A stretch of DNA of 64,000 nucleotides from Burkholderia cepacia. Lineage in GTDB: Bacteria > Pseudomonadota > Gammaproteobacteria > Burkholderiales > Burkholderiaceae. Position numbers and translations under genes: made by a program. This document shows, in pieces, positions 18,102-27,555 of the stretch (within the stretch, counting starts at the first letter, position 1; each line of letters begins with the position of its first letter). The notes below the pieces were generated by a model. That model searched no databases and was not told where the DNA came from. It was given only the letters and a program-made list of their open reading frames with translations. Where the stretch lies: the NCBI RefSeq assembly GCF_001039005.1, contig NZ_LDWR01000009.1:62001-126000 (forward strand). Reading direction: 5' to 3'.

Positions 18102-20165
18102 ATGCGTTATCCCCACCTGTTCAAACCCATGCAGCTGAACCAGCTGACGCTGCGCAACCGGATCGTCAGCACCGCGCACGCGGAGGTGTATGCCGAGCCG
18201 GGCGGCCTGCCGGGCGACCGTTATATCCGCTACTACGAAGAAAAGGCGAAGGGTGGCGTCGGCCTGGCCATTTGCGGCGGGTCGAGCCCGGTGTCGATCG
18301 ACAGCCCGCAGGGCTGGTGGAAATCGGTGAACCTGTCGACCGACAAGATCATCGATCCGCTCACGCGGCTGGCCGACACGATGCACAAGCACGGCGCGAA
18401 GATCATGATCCAGGCGACGCACATGGGCCGCCGCTCGTCGTTCCACGGCGAGCACTGGCCGCACCTGATGTCGCCGTCGGGCGTGCGCGAACCGGTGCAC
18501 CGCGGCAACGCGAAGATCATCGAGATCGAGGAAATCCGCCGCATCATCGGCGATTTCGCGGCGGCCGCGAAGCGCGTGAAGGCGGCCGGCATGGACGGTA
18601 TCGAAATCTCGGCCGCCCACCAGCACCTGATCGACCAGTTCTGGAGCCAGCGTTCGAATCATCGCACCGACGAATGGGGCGGCAGCCTGGAGAACCGCCT
18701 GCGCTTCGGCATCGAGGTGCTGACGGCCGTGCGCGAGGCGGTCGGCAAGGATTTCTGCGTCGGCCTGCGCATGTGCGGCGACGAATTCCACGAGGACGGC
18801 CTCGATCACGAAGCGCTGAAGGAAATCGCGCAGGCGATGTCGGAGACGGGCCTGATCGACTACCTGAGCGTGGTCGGGTCGGGCGGCGATACGCACAACA
18901 CGATCGCGAACTGCATGCCGCCGATGGCGTTGCCGCCGGAACCGTTCGTGCACCTCGCGGCCGGCATCAAGTCGGTGGTGAAGATTCCGGTGATGCACGC
19001 GCAGAGCATTCGCGATGCGGGCCAGGCCGAGCGTCTGCTCGCCAACGGCATGATCGACCTGGTCGGCATGACGCGCGCGCAGATCGCCGATCCGCACATG
19101 GTGATCAAGATCCGCGACGGCCGCGAGGACGAAATCAAGCAGTGCGTCGGCGCGAACTACTGCATCGACCGCCAGTACAACGGCCTCGACGTGCTGTGCA
19201 TCCAGAACGCGGCCACGTCGCGCGAAGCGACGATGCCGCACATCATCGAGAAGTCGCGCGGCCCGAAGCGCAAGGTCGTGGTGGTGGGCGCGGGCCCGGC
19301 GGGCCTCGAGGCGGCGCGCGTCGCGAAGCTGCGCGGCCACGACGTGGTGCTGTTCGAGAAGAACGCGGAAGTGGGCGGCCAGGTGATGATCGCCGCGAAG
19401 GCGCCGCAGCGCGAACAGATGTCGGGGATCATCCGCTGGTTCGACATGGAAACCAAGCGCCTGGGCGTCGACCGTCGTCTCGGCGTGGCTGCCGACGAGA
19501 AGATGATCATGGCCGAGAAGCCGGACATCGTCGTGCTCGCGACGGGCGGGTCGAGCTTCACGTGGCAGGTGCCGGGCTGGGGCGTGGCCGACGGCCTGGC
19601 CGTCAGCTCGTGGGACATCCTGACCGGCAAGGTCGAGCCGAAGCAGAACGTGCTGCTGTTCGACGGCGTGAGCACCCATGCGGGCGCGGGCGTGGCCGAC
19701 TTCATGGCGAGCCGCGGCTCGAAGGTCGAGGTCGTCACGCCGGACGTGAAGGTGGCCGACGATTGCGGCGGCACGACGTTCCCGATCTTCTATCGTCGCC
19801 TGTACGCGTTCGGCGTGATCCCGACGCCGAACACGATGCTCGACCGCGTCTATGAAGAAGACGGCAAGACGATCGCCGTGCTGCGCAACGAATACACCGA
19901 GGAACTGGAAGAGCGCGCCGTCGACCAGGTGGTGATCGAGAACGGCTCGTCGCCGAACGACGAGCTGTACTGGAAGCTCAAGCCGGAATCGCTGAATCGC
20001 GGCCAGATCGATCCGCACACGCTGTTCGCGGCCGAGCCGCAGCCGTGCCTGTCGGAAGACCTCGGCAACGGCCGCTTCCTGCTGTTCCGTGTCGGCGACT
20101 GCATCTCGATGCACAACGTCCACGGCGCGATCTACGACTCGCTGCGTCTCGTGAAGGATTTCTGA
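18102..20165 (+). CDS. dgcA: Dimethylglycine demethylase flavoprotein subunit DgcA
   Basis: A 687-residue enzyme that removes a methyl group from N,N-dimethylglycine to give sarcosine and formaldehyde. Residues 1-370 form the old-yellow-enzyme TIM barrel (LFKPMQLNQLTLRNRIV, then WGGSLENRLRFGIEV). Residues 380-650 form a trimethylamine-dehydrogenase-like FAD/NAD part starting KVVVVGAGPAGLEAARVA. The iron-sulfur loop reads CVGANYC, with Ala at the second position of the usual CxxC pair, and a later Cys. DgcB follows after two bases, then the ETF genes, which together form the electron route to the respiratory chain. Confidence 0.92.
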   Translation: MRYPHLFKPMQLNQLTLRNRIVSTAHAEVYAEPGGLPGDRYIRYYEEKAKGGVGLAICGGSSPVSIDSPQGWWKSVNLSTDKIIDPLTRLADTMHKHGAKIMIQATHMGRRSSFHGEHWPHLMSPSGVREPVHRGNAKIIEIEEIRRIIGDFAAAAKRVKAAGMDGIEISAAHQHLIDQFWSQRSNHRTDEWGGSLENRLRFGIEVLTAVREAVGKDFCVGLRMCGDEFHEDGLDHEALKEIAQAMSETGLIDYLSVVGSGGDTHNTIANCMPPMALPPEPFVHLAAGIKSVVKIPVMHAQSIRDAGQAERLLANGMIDLVGMTRAQIADPHMVIKIRDGREDEIKQCVGANYCIDRQYNGLDVLCIQNAATSREATMPHIIEKSRGPKRKVVVVGAGPAGLEAARVAKLRGHDVVLFEKNAEVGGQVMIAAKAPQREQMSGIIRWFDMETKRLGVDRRLGVAADEKMIMAEKPDIVVLATGGSSFTWQVPGWGVADGLAVSSWDILTGKVEPKQNVLLFDGVSTHAGAGVADFMASRGSKVEVVTPDVKVADDCGGTTFPIFYRRLYAFGVIPTPNTMLDRVYEEDGKTIAVLRNEYTEELEERAVDQVVIENGSSPNDELYWKLKPESLNRGQIDPHTLFAAEPQPCLSEDLGNGRFLLFRVGDCISMHNVHGAIYDSLRLVKDF

Positions 20166-20167
20166 AG

Positions 20168-22093
20168 ATGAATCCGGCCTTCCTCATTACCGCACTGTTG
20201 TGGCTGTCGGTGGCGGGGCTCGCGTTCGCGGTCGCGAAGCGCTCGTCCTACTGGCGCCTCGGCCGGGCCACGGCGCCCGGCTCGTTCGGCATCGCGAACC
20301 TGTTTGCGATTCCGAAGCGTTACTTCGTCGACCTGCACCATGTGGTCGCCCGCGATCCGTACATCGCGAAGACGCACGTCGCGACCGCTGGCGGTGCGAT
20401 CGGCGCGCTCGCGCTGGTGTTCGTCAACTATGGCCTCGCGATCTACTCGCCGTGGCTCGACAAGCTGATTTTCCTCGCGGCGCTCGCGATGCTGGTCGGC
20501 GCGGTGTTCGTGTGGCGCCGGCGTGCGGCGAAGGATGTTCCCGCTCGCCTGTCGCGCGGTCCGTGGAATACGCTGCCCTGGCTGCTCGGCTCGTTCGCGC
20601 TCGGCCTCGTGCTGTTCATGCTGGTGCCCACCGGCGCGATGTCGGGTGCGTTCGCGGTGCTCTGCGCGCTGCTGATCGGCGTTGGCGCGTTCACGATGAC
20701 GGTCGGCGCCGCGAAGGGCGGCCCGATGAAGCATGCGATCGCCGGCCTGCTGCACCTCGCATTCCACCCGCGCCAGGAGCGTTTCGCGGCGACGCGCGAA
20801 TCGTTCACCGGCAACGGCACGGCCACGCCGCCGACCGCGCTGAAGCTGCCGGACCTCGAGCAGCAGGACTACGGTGTCGCGAAGCCGGTCGAATTCCGCT
20901 GGAACCAGCTGCTGAGCTTCGATGCGTGCGTGCAGTGCGGCAAGTGCGAAGCCGCGTGCCCCGCGTTCGCGTCGGGCCAGCCGCTGAACCCGAAGAAGCT
21001 GATCCAGGATCTCGTCGTCGGGATGGCGGGCGGCACCGATGCGGCCTACGCCGGCAGCCCGTCGCCGGGCCTCGCGGTCGGCCAGCATCGCGGCGAGCCG
21101 AACGGCCCGATCGTGTCGGGCCTGATCGAAGAACAGACGCTGTGGTCGTGCACGACCTGCCGCGCTTGCGTGCAGGAATGTCCGATGTTGATCGAGCACG
21201 TCGACGCGATCGTCGACATGCGCCGCAACCGCACGCTCGTGCACGGCACGGTGCCCGGCAAGGGCCAGGAAGTGCTCGCGAACCTGCGTGAAACCGGCAC
21301 GATGGGCGGCTACGACACGGCCGCGCGCTACGACTGGTCGGTCGACCTGAGCGCGCCCGTCGCGCAGCCCGGCAAGCCGGTCGACGTGCTGTTCGTCGCG
21401 GGCGAAGGCGCGTTCGACATGCGTTACCAGCGCACGCTGCGTGCGTTCGTCAGCGTGCTGAACAAGGCCGGCGTCGACTACGCGGTGCTCGGCTCGACCG
21501 AGACCGACACGGGCGACGTCGCGCGCCGGCTCGGCGACGAAGCGACGTTCCAGCAGATGGCGAAGCGCCTGATCGGCACGCTCGGCACGCTGTCTTACAA
21601 GCAGATCGTGACGGCCGACCCGCACGTGATGCACAGCTTGCGCAACGAATACCGTGCGCTCGGGCTGCGCGTGACGGTCAAGCACCATACGACCTACCTC
21701 GCCGAACTGGCCGAGAGCGGCAAGATCGCGCCGAAGGCCGTCGACGCGCTGCGCGAGAAGCGCACCACGTATCACGACCCGTGCTACCTCGGCCGCTACA
21801 ACGGCGAGACGGAAGCGCCGCGCAAGCTGCTGAAGACGATCGGCATCCAGGTCGTCGAAATGGAACGCAACGGCATGCGCGGCCGCTGCTGCGGCGGTGG
21901 CGGCGGTGCGCCGCTGACCGACATCCCCGGCAAGCAGCGCATTCCCGACATCCGCATCGCCGACGCCCGCACGATCGGCGCGGACGTGGTCGCGGTTGCG
22001 TGCCCGAACTGCACGGCGATGCTCGAAGGCGTCGTGGGCCCACGCCCCGACGTGCTCGATGTGGCCGAACTCGTTGCTGCGTCGCTGGAGTGA
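20168..22093 (+). CDS. dgcB: DgcB iron-sulfur membrane subunit
   Basis: A 641-residue protein. N-terminal TM helices occupy residues 1-190 (for example FLITALLWLSVAGLAFAVA). Two 4Fe-4S ferredoxin motifs follow, CVQCGKCEAACP and CTTCRACVQECP. Two CCG domains end it (YHDPCYLG and MRGRCCGGGGGAPL). This is the glycolate-oxidase-iron-sulfur/HdrD-like layout. Together with DgcA and the ETF-type proteins it should move electrons from dimethylglycine oxidation to quinone. It starts two bases after dgcA, and the next gene begins nine bases after its stop. DgcB is needed for dimethylglycine growth in Pseudomonas. Confidence 0.9.
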   Translation: MNPAFLITALLWLSVAGLAFAVAKRSSYWRLGRATAPGSFGIANLFAIPKRYFVDLHHVVARDPYIAKTHVATAGGAIGALALVFVNYGLAIYSPWLDKLIFLAALAMLVGAVFVWRRRAAKDVPARLSRGPWNTLPWLLGSFALGLVLFMLVPTGAMSGAFAVLCALLIGVGAFTMTVGAAKGGPMKHAIAGLLHLAFHPRQERFAATRESFTGNGTATPPTALKLPDLEQQDYGVAKPVEFRWNQLLSFDACVQCGKCEAACPAFASGQPLNPKKLIQDLVVGMAGGTDAAYAGSPSPGLAVGQHRGEPNGPIVSGLIEEQTLWSCTTCRACVQECPMLIEHVDAIVDMRRNRTLVHGTVPGKGQEVLANLRETGTMGGYDTAARYDWSVDLSAPVAQPGKPVDVLFVAGEGAFDMRYQRTLRAFVSVLNKAGVDYAVLGSTETDTGDVARRLGDEATFQQMAKRLIGTLGTLSYKQIVTADPHVMHSLRNEYRALGLRVTVKHHTTYLAELAESGKIAPKAVDALREKRTTYHDPCYLGRYNGETEAPRKLLKTIGIQVVEMERNGMRGRCCGGGGGAPLTDIPGKQRIPDIRIADARTIGADVVAVACPNCTAMLEGVVGPRPDVLDVAELVAASLE

Positions 22094-22101
22094 GTGAATC
22101 G

Positions 22102-23268
22102 ATGAACACGATCAAACGAATCGATCCGCGCCGGCCGTTCGTCATCACGGCCGCGGGCCTGAAGCGCATCACGCTCGGCGAGGAAGGCAGCGCCGACGCG
22201 AACGCCGCGCACTGGTCCGCGCACGGTCATGCGGCGGCCGCGAAGCCGCGCCGTGCGGTGCAGGACCCGAAGCACGTGATGCTGGTGGTCGCGCACAGCG
22301 AACGCGGCGCGCTCGACGACCATTCGCGGCAGGCGATCGCCGCCGCCGCGCTGCTTGCCGATGCGCAAACCGAAGTCGCGCTGCTCGCGTTCGGCGAACT
22401 GAAGGACGACGTGGCCGAACTCGGCGTCGACAAGCTGGTTGAACTCGCCGGCTTCGATCGCCGCGCATTCGATCCTGAAAGCGAGCTGCAAGCATTGCAG
22501 GCGTGTGTCGCGGCACTCGCGCCGAAGCATGTGTTCGTGCCCGACAACGCGACGGGCGACGGCGATCTCGGCCGGCGCTACGCGGCGGCCGCCGGCGCGA
22601 GCGTCGCGACGAACGTCGTCGAGATCGACGCAAAGCATGTCGGCGCGTATGCGCAGGCCGGCCGTGCGTTCGCGACGCGCGGGCTGCCCGACGTGATCCT
22701 GCTCGCGCAGAACGCGGTCGATGCGAAGCTGCCGTTCGTCGGCGCGGGCGAGCGCCTCGCCGCCGACTTCATCCGCCCGGCGGGCGACGCCGCGCAGCCG
22801 TATCGCGATCTCGGCCTCGACGAAATCGATGCGGCCCAGGTCGCACTCGAGGAAGCCGATTTCATCGTGTCGGCCGGCAACGGCGTGTCCGACATCGGCG
22901 CGTTCGAACGGCTGGCCGGCGCATTCGGCGCGGCGATCGGCGCGAGCCGCGTCGCGGTCGACAACGGCCACTTCACGCGCGACAAGCAGGTCGGTGCCAC
23001 CGGCAAGACGGTCGAGGCGAGCGTGTACATCGCGTTCGGCATCTCGGGCGCGGTGCAGCACTTGCAGGGGATCAAGGACTGCCGTCATGTGATCGCGGTG
23101 AACCTCGACGGCAGCGCGCCGATCGCGAAGCGCGCGAACCTGACGGTGGTCGGCGACGCGCAGGCGACGATCACGGCGCTGATCGAACAGGTGCAGGCCG
23201 CGCGTGCCGCGCGCGGCGAATCGCCGGCCGCGGTCGGCACCCGTGAACCGGAAGGAGTCGCTGCATGA
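22102..23268 (+). CDS. Electron transfer flavoprotein alpha subunit of the dgc operon
   Basis: A 388-residue ETF alpha-type protein. The C-terminal FAD domain is clear: FIVSAGNGVSDIGAFERLA, then KQVGATGKTVEASVYIAFG and SGAVQHLQGI. An N-terminal extension of about 60 residues precedes the AANH-like fold. The equivalent genes follow dgcB in Pseudomonas (PA5400/PA5401 position). It would accept electrons from DgcA. Its end overlaps the next gene by four bases, so the two subunits are coupled. The general housekeeping ETF is expected elsewhere. Confidence 0.87.
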   Translation: MNTIKRIDPRRPFVITAAGLKRITLGEEGSADANAAHWSAHGHAAAAKPRRAVQDPKHVMLVVAHSERGALDDHSRQAIAAAALLADAQTEVALLAFGELKDDVAELGVDKLVELAGFDRRAFDPESELQALQACVAALAPKHVFVPDNATGDGDLGRRYAAAAGASVATNVVEIDAKHVGAYAQAGRAFATRGLPDVILLAQNAVDAKLPFVGAGERLAADFIRPAGDAAQPYRDLGLDEIDAAQVALEEADFIVSAGNGVSDIGAFERLAGAFGAAIGASRVAVDNGHFTRDKQVGATGKTVEASVYIAFGISGAVQHLQGIKDCRHVIAVNLDGSAPIAKRANLTVVGDAQATITALIEQVQAARAARGESPAAVGTREPEGVAA

Positions 23269-24050
23269 ACGCCCCCCGCCAGTTGCAACGCATCGCGGTG
23301 CTCGTGTCCGTCGGCCGGCATCCGGTCAGCGGCATCGCGCGCTACAGCCGCAACGATGCGGCCGCGCTCGAAACCGGCCGCCAGCTCGCCGAACGGCATC
23401 GCGCGCGGCTCGACGTGATCCATGCGGGCGACCCCGCGAATGCGGCGCTTGCCGAATATCTCGCGCTCGGTGCGCGGGACGTCGAAGTGTTGGCCTGCCG
23501 CGACGACGACGATGCCGTACACGCGCTTGCCGCACGCGTCGAAGGCTATGACCTCGTGCTGACCGGCACGCGCGCCGAGGGCGCGTACGACACCGGGATG
23601 CTGCCGTATCGCGTCGCCGCCGCGCTTGGTTATCCGCTCGTCGGCTCGGCGGTCGACGTGACGGTCGAAGGCGGCCGCGCGGCGGTCCGGCAATTTTTGC
23701 CGAAAGGCTTGCGGCGGCGCGTCGATGCGGCGCTGCCGGCTGTCGTCGCCGTCCATCCGCTCGCCAATGCCGAGCCGCGCTACGCGTATGCGCGGCTGCG
23801 TGCCGGCGCGATCCGGCCGGCGCTCGCGGCGCCCGGTGCGGACGCCGACGCGGCCGCGTGGACGGTCGGCCCGGTCGAGCGTAAACCCGTAAAACTGGTC
23901 GCCGCCGAGAAGCGCTCCGGGCATGCCCGGATGCTGTCCGCGACGACGACCGAAAGCCGTGGCGGCAACGTCGTAAATGAAGGGAGTTCGGTCGAAAAAG
24001 CACAAGTGATACTCGCGTATTTGCGCGAGCATCAGCTCATCGACTACTGA
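23265..24050 (+). CDS. Electron transfer flavoprotein beta subunit of the dgc operon
   Basis: A 261-residue ETF beta-like protein. It has the nucleotide-binding fold start (RIAVLVSVGRHPVSGIARYS), the DLVLTGTRAEGAYDTGMLPY segment typical of ETF beta, and GYPLVGSAVDVTVEG. It partners the preceding alpha-like gene, with an ATGA overlap. The C-terminal quarter is basic and less conserved, with a tail ending in AYLREHQLIDY. It is the last gene before a 52-base gap leading to gbcA. Confidence 0.87.
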   Translation: MNAPRQLQRIAVLVSVGRHPVSGIARYSRNDAAALETGRQLAERHRARLDVIHAGDPANAALAEYLALGARDVEVLACRDDDDAVHALAARVEGYDLVLTGTRAEGAYDTGMLPYRVAAALGYPLVGSAVDVTVEGGRAAVRQFLPKGLRRRVDAALPAVVAVHPLANAEPRYAYARLRAGAIRPALAAPGADADAAAWTVGPVERKPVKLVAAEKRSGHARMLSATTTESRGGNVVNEGSSVEKAQVILAYLREHQLIDY

Positions 24051-24102
24051 TTTTGATGCCTGTCGGCAAGAACCCAGGGATGCAAGGAATCCGGAGCAAA
24101 CG

Positions 24103-25344
24103 ATGAAAGTATCGGCAGACATTCGTGCATTGATCGAGCGGCGCAAGGAAGGGCACAGCCTCGACGCGCCGTTCTACACGAGCGAGGACATCTTCGCGCT
24201 CGACATGGAGGCGATTTTCCGCCAGCACTGGATCCAGGTGGCGGTCGAGCCGGACATTCCCGAGCCGGGCGACTACGTGACGGTGGAACTGGGGAGCGAT
24301 TCGATCCTGATCGTGCGTGACGACGACATGGCGATCCGCGCGTTCCACAACGTGTGCCGTCACCGCGGCGCGCGCCTGTGCAACGAGGATAAGGGCTCGG
24401 TCGGCAACATCGTGTGTCCGTACCACAGCTGGACGTACAACCTGACGGGCCAGCTGATGTTCGCCGAGCACATGGGCGAGAAGTTCGACCGCTGCAAGCA
24501 CAGCCTGAAGTCGGTGCACGTCGAGAACCTCGCGGGCCTGATCTTCATCTGCCTCGCGGACGAACCGCCGGTCGATTTCGCGAAGATGCGCGCCGAGATG
24601 GAGCCGTACCTGTTGCCGCACGACCTGCCGAGCACGAAGATCGCCGCGCAGATCGACATCATCGAGGAAGGCAACTGGAAGCTCACGATGGAGAACAACC
24701 GCGAGTGCTATCACTGCGTCGCGAACCATCCGGAGCTGACGATCTCGCTGTACGAATACGGCTTCGGCTACCAGCGTTCCGACGCCAACGCCGAAGGCAT
24801 GGATGCGTTCGCCGAGACGTGCGTACGACGCGGCAAGGAGTGGGCCGAGATGGGCCTGCCGTCCGCGGAGATCGAGAAGCTGCTCGACGTGACGGGCTTC
24901 CGCACGCAGCGCCTGCCGCTCGATCGCCACGGCGAATCGCAGACGCTCGATGCGAAGGTTGCATCGAAGAAGCTGCTCGGCGGTTTCGACAAGGCCGACC
25001 TCGGCGGGCTGTCGTTCTGGACGCAGCCGAACTCGTGGCACCACTTCATGAGCGATCACATCGTGACGTTCTCGGTGATCCCGCTGTCGGCCGGCAAGAC
25101 GCTCGTGCGCACGAAGTGGCTCGTGCACAAGGATGCGAAGGAAGGCATCGACTACGACGTGAAGAACCTCACGGCCGTGTGGAACGCGACCAACGACCAG
25201 GATCGCGCGCTCGTCGAATTCTCGCAGCGCGGCGCGAACAGCAGCGCGTACGAGCCGGGCCCGTATTCGCCGTTCACGGAAGGTCTCGTCGAAAAATTCT
25301 CGGCCTGGTACATCGGCCGGCTCGCCGAAAAAACCGGCGAATAG
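24103..25344 (+). CDS. gbcA: Glycine betaine monooxygenase oxygenase subunit GbcA
   Basis: A 413-residue Rieske oxygenase. The Rieske cluster ligands are in CRHRGARLC and CPYHSW (residues 86-107), and the mononuclear iron histidines are in NRECYHCVANHPEL. It hydroxylates a methyl group of glycine betaine, giving dimethylglycine and formaldehyde. The length and motifs match GbcA of Pseudomonas. The reductase gene follows 29 bases after on the same strand, whereas gbcA and gbcB are divergent in P. aeruginosa. GbdR is the expected activator. Confidence 0.94.
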   Translation: MKVSADIRALIERRKEGHSLDAPFYTSEDIFALDMEAIFRQHWIQVAVEPDIPEPGDYVTVELGSDSILIVRDDDMAIRAFHNVCRHRGARLCNEDKGSVGNIVCPYHSWTYNLTGQLMFAEHMGEKFDRCKHSLKSVHVENLAGLIFICLADEPPVDFAKMRAEMEPYLLPHDLPSTKIAAQIDIIEEGNWKLTMENNRECYHCVANHPELTISLYEYGFGYQRSDANAEGMDAFAETCVRRGKEWAEMGLPSAEIEKLLDVTGFRTQRLPLDRHGESQTLDAKVASKKLLGGFDKADLGGLSFWTQPNSWHHFMSDHIVTFSVIPLSAGKTLVRTKWLVHKDAKEGIDYDVKNLTAVWNATNDQDRALVEFSQRGANSSAYEPGPYSPFTEGLVEKFSAWYIGRLAEKTGE

Positions 25345-25373
25345 TATCCAGCAGCGTAAAAGCGGAGCAAGAC

Positions 25374-26522
25374 ATGATGCGAGATGCGGCCAATTTCGAG
25401 CCGACGGACAGCCGGGTGACGCGCCCGGCGTTCTGGAACGCGCTTCCCGAGCGCTGGACGAGCGACGTCGAGGAAACACTGGTGTGCTGCCAGGTGCGGC
25501 AGGAAACGCACGACGTGAAGAGTTTCTTCTTCCGTTCGCCGCAGGGCCGCTCGTTCTCGTTCGAACCCGGGCAGTTCCTCACGCTCGAGCTCGACATCGA
25601 CGGCGAAACGATCAACCGCTGCTACACGATCTCGTCGTCGCCGGCGCGGCCGCACACGGTGTCGATCACCGTCAAGCGCGTGCCGGGCGGCAAGGTGTCG
25701 AACTGGCTGCACGACAACCTGCAGCCGGGCGCGCCGGTGCGCGTGCTCGGCCCGGCCGGCGAATTCACGTGCGCGCGGCATCCGGCGCGCAAGTACCTGT
25801 TCCTGTCGGCCGGCTCGGGCGTCACGCCGCTGATGTCGATGAGCCGCGCACACCATGATCTCGCCGAGGATCGCGACATCCTGTTCGTGCACAGCGCGCG
25901 TACGCCGGACGACATCATCTTCGCGCGCGAGCTGGACCTGATCGCGTCGAATCATACGAATTTCCGCACGTCGTTCGTCGTCGAGCGCCTGGGTGCGCGC
26001 ACCAACTGGCCGGGCGTCACGGGCTTCCTGACGCTGCCGCTGCTGAAGCTGATCGCGCCGGATTTCATGGAACGCGAGATCTTCACGTGCGGCCCCGCGC
26101 CGTACATGAAGGCCGTGCGCGACCTGCTCGACGAAGCCGGTTTCGATCGCAAGCAGTATCACGAGGAGAGCTTCTCGTTCGAGACGCTCGCGCAGACCGC
26201 GAGCGACGAATTGCTCGCCGATCTCGCACCGCCGGCCGACGACGGCGACGCCGCGACGAAGCAGTTCACGGTCAGCTTCGCGAAGAGCAACCGCGAGATC
26301 GCGTGCGGCTCGGCGCAGCACGTGCTCGACGCGGCACGCCAGTCGGGCGTGCGGCTGCCGGCGTCGTGCACGCAGGGCATGTGCGGCACCTGCAAGGTGA
26401 AGCTCGTGTCGGGGCAGGTCGAGATGAAGCACAACGGCGGCATCCGCCAGCGCGAGATCGATCAGGGCATGGTGCTGCTGTGCTGCAGCAAGCCGCTGTC
26501 CGATCTCGTGATCGACAAGTAG
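25374..26522 (+). CDS. gbcB: Glycine betaine monooxygenase reductase subunit GbcB
   Basis: A 382-residue ferredoxin reductase that feeds electrons to GbcA. In order it has an FAD domain (INRCYTISSSP), an NAD(P) domain (LSAGSGVTPLMSMSR, then FTCGPAPYM), and a C-terminal plant-type 2Fe-2S domain (CTQGMCGTCKVKL with a last Cys in LLCCSKP). The gene is one transcript unit with gbcA. Two ATG codons, 25374 and 25377, are possible starts, both after AGCGGAGC. It is followed by a 25-base palindrome at 26541. Confidence 0.93.
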   Translation: MMRDAANFEPTDSRVTRPAFWNALPERWTSDVEETLVCCQVRQETHDVKSFFFRSPQGRSFSFEPGQFLTLELDIDGETINRCYTISSSPARPHTVSITVKRVPGGKVSNWLHDNLQPGAPVRVLGPAGEFTCARHPARKYLFLSAGSGVTPLMSMSRAHHDLAEDRDILFVHSARTPDDIIFARELDLIASNHTNFRTSFVVERLGARTNWPGVTGFLTLPLLKLIAPDFMEREIFTCGPAPYMKAVRDLLDEAGFDRKQYHEESFSFETLAQTASDELLADLAPPADDGDAATKQFTVSFAKSNREIACGSAQHVLDAARQSGVRLPASCTQGMCGTCKVKLVSGQVEMKHNGGIRQREIDQGMVLLCCSKPLSDLVIDK

Positions 26523-26540
26523 TCGCAACTCGCCATCGGC

Positions 26541-26565
26541 TGTCCGGACGCGTCGCGTCCGGACA
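26541..26565. promoter_or_regulatory. Perfect 25-base palindrome between gbcB and the binding-protein gene
   Basis: TGTCCGGACGCG, a central T, then its exact complement CGCGTCCGGACA. It could act as an RNA hairpin reducing read-through or protecting the gbcB transcript end, or as an operator. No T-run follows, so it is not a standard terminator. Confidence 0.55.
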
Positions 26566-26655
26566 AGCATCCGTCGGAAAACAACGATACCGCGGATTTG
26601 TGGTTGAAGAACCTAGAGAGACAACGCGCGCAGGCGCATATCAAGGAGATCGACC

Positions 26656-27519
26656 ATGAAGCTGTTCGGAAAACTGATTTGGACCGGCGCGCTGTCGGCA
26701 ATGGTGGCATTGAGTGCGTCGGCGCTCGCCGACACGAAACCGACGCTGAAGATCGGCTACGTCGAAGGCTGGGACGACAGCGTCGCGACGTCGAACGTCG
26801 CGGCCCGCGTGATCGAGAAGAAACTCGGCTACCAGGTGCAGCTCGTGCCGGTGGCCGCCGGGATCATGTGGCAGGGCGTGGCGCGCGGCGATCTCGATGC
26901 GACGCTGTCCGCGTGGCTGCCGGTGACGCACGGCTCGTACTGGGATGAGTACAAGGCCAAGGTCGTCGACCTCGGCGCGAATTTCCCGGATGCGAAGATC
27001 GGCCTGATCGTGCCTGCGTATGTGAAGGCGAAGAGCATCGACGACCTGAACGCGGAGAAGGCCAATTTCGGCGGCCGGATCGTCGGCATCGATGCAGGCG
27101 CCGGCGTGATGCGCAAGACCGACGAAGCGATCAAGAGCTACGGGCTGAACTACACGTTGATGCCGAGTTCGGGCAGCGCGATGACGGCCGAGCTGTCGCG
27201 TTCGGTCAATGCGAACAAACCCGTCATCGTGACGGGCTGGGCGCCGCACTGGATGTTCGCGAAGTGGAAGCTGCGCTTCCTCGAGGATCCGAAGAAGGTG
27301 TTTGGCGGCGCCGAGCACGTCGATAGCGTCGCGAATCCGTCGCTTGAAACGAAGGCCAAGCCGGTCGCCGCGTTCCTGAAGAAATTCCAGTGGAAGCCGG
27401 GTGAAATCGACAGCGTGATGCTGGCGATCCAGAACGGTTCGAAGCCGGAAGCGGCCGCCGATGCGTGGATTGCGGCGCATGCCGACCGCGTGAATGCGTG
27501 GACGGAAGGCGCGCAGTAA
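26656..27519 (+). CDS. Periplasmic glycine betaine/carnitine-type binding protein (OpuAC family)
   Basis: A 287-residue substrate-binding protein with a signal peptide cleaved near residue 26 (ALA/DT). The OpuAC fold shows KIGYVEGWDDS, the aromatic ligand region SAWLPVTHGSYWDEY, and VTGWAPHWMF. The Trp residues in those segments are the type that cage trimethylammonium groups. No ABC permease or ATPase is beside it, so it is probably an orphan binding protein that docks onto a transporter encoded elsewhere, as CaiX, CbcX and BetX do in Pseudomonas. Confidence 0.87.
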   Translation: MKLFGKLIWTGALSAMVALSASALADTKPTLKIGYVEGWDDSVATSNVAARVIEKKLGYQVQLVPVAAGIMWQGVARGDLDATLSAWLPVTHGSYWDEYKAKVVDLGANFPDAKIGLIVPAYVKAKSIDDLNAEKANFGGRIVGIDAGAGVMRKTDEAIKSYGLNYTLMPSSGSAMTAELSRSVNANKPVIVTGWAPHWMFAKWKLRFLEDPKKVFGGAEHVDSVANPSLETKAKPVAAFLKKFQWKPGEIDSVMLAIQNGSKPEAAADAWIAAHADRVNAWTEGAQ

Positions 27520-27555
27520 ATCGTCACAAGAATCCCTAAAACAAGCAGTCCGGGG

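Noticed and set aside
18051..20123. Minus-strand open frame of 690 codons opposite dgcA
   Set aside because: Shadow frame with no recognisable protein features. DgcA on the plus strand is certain.
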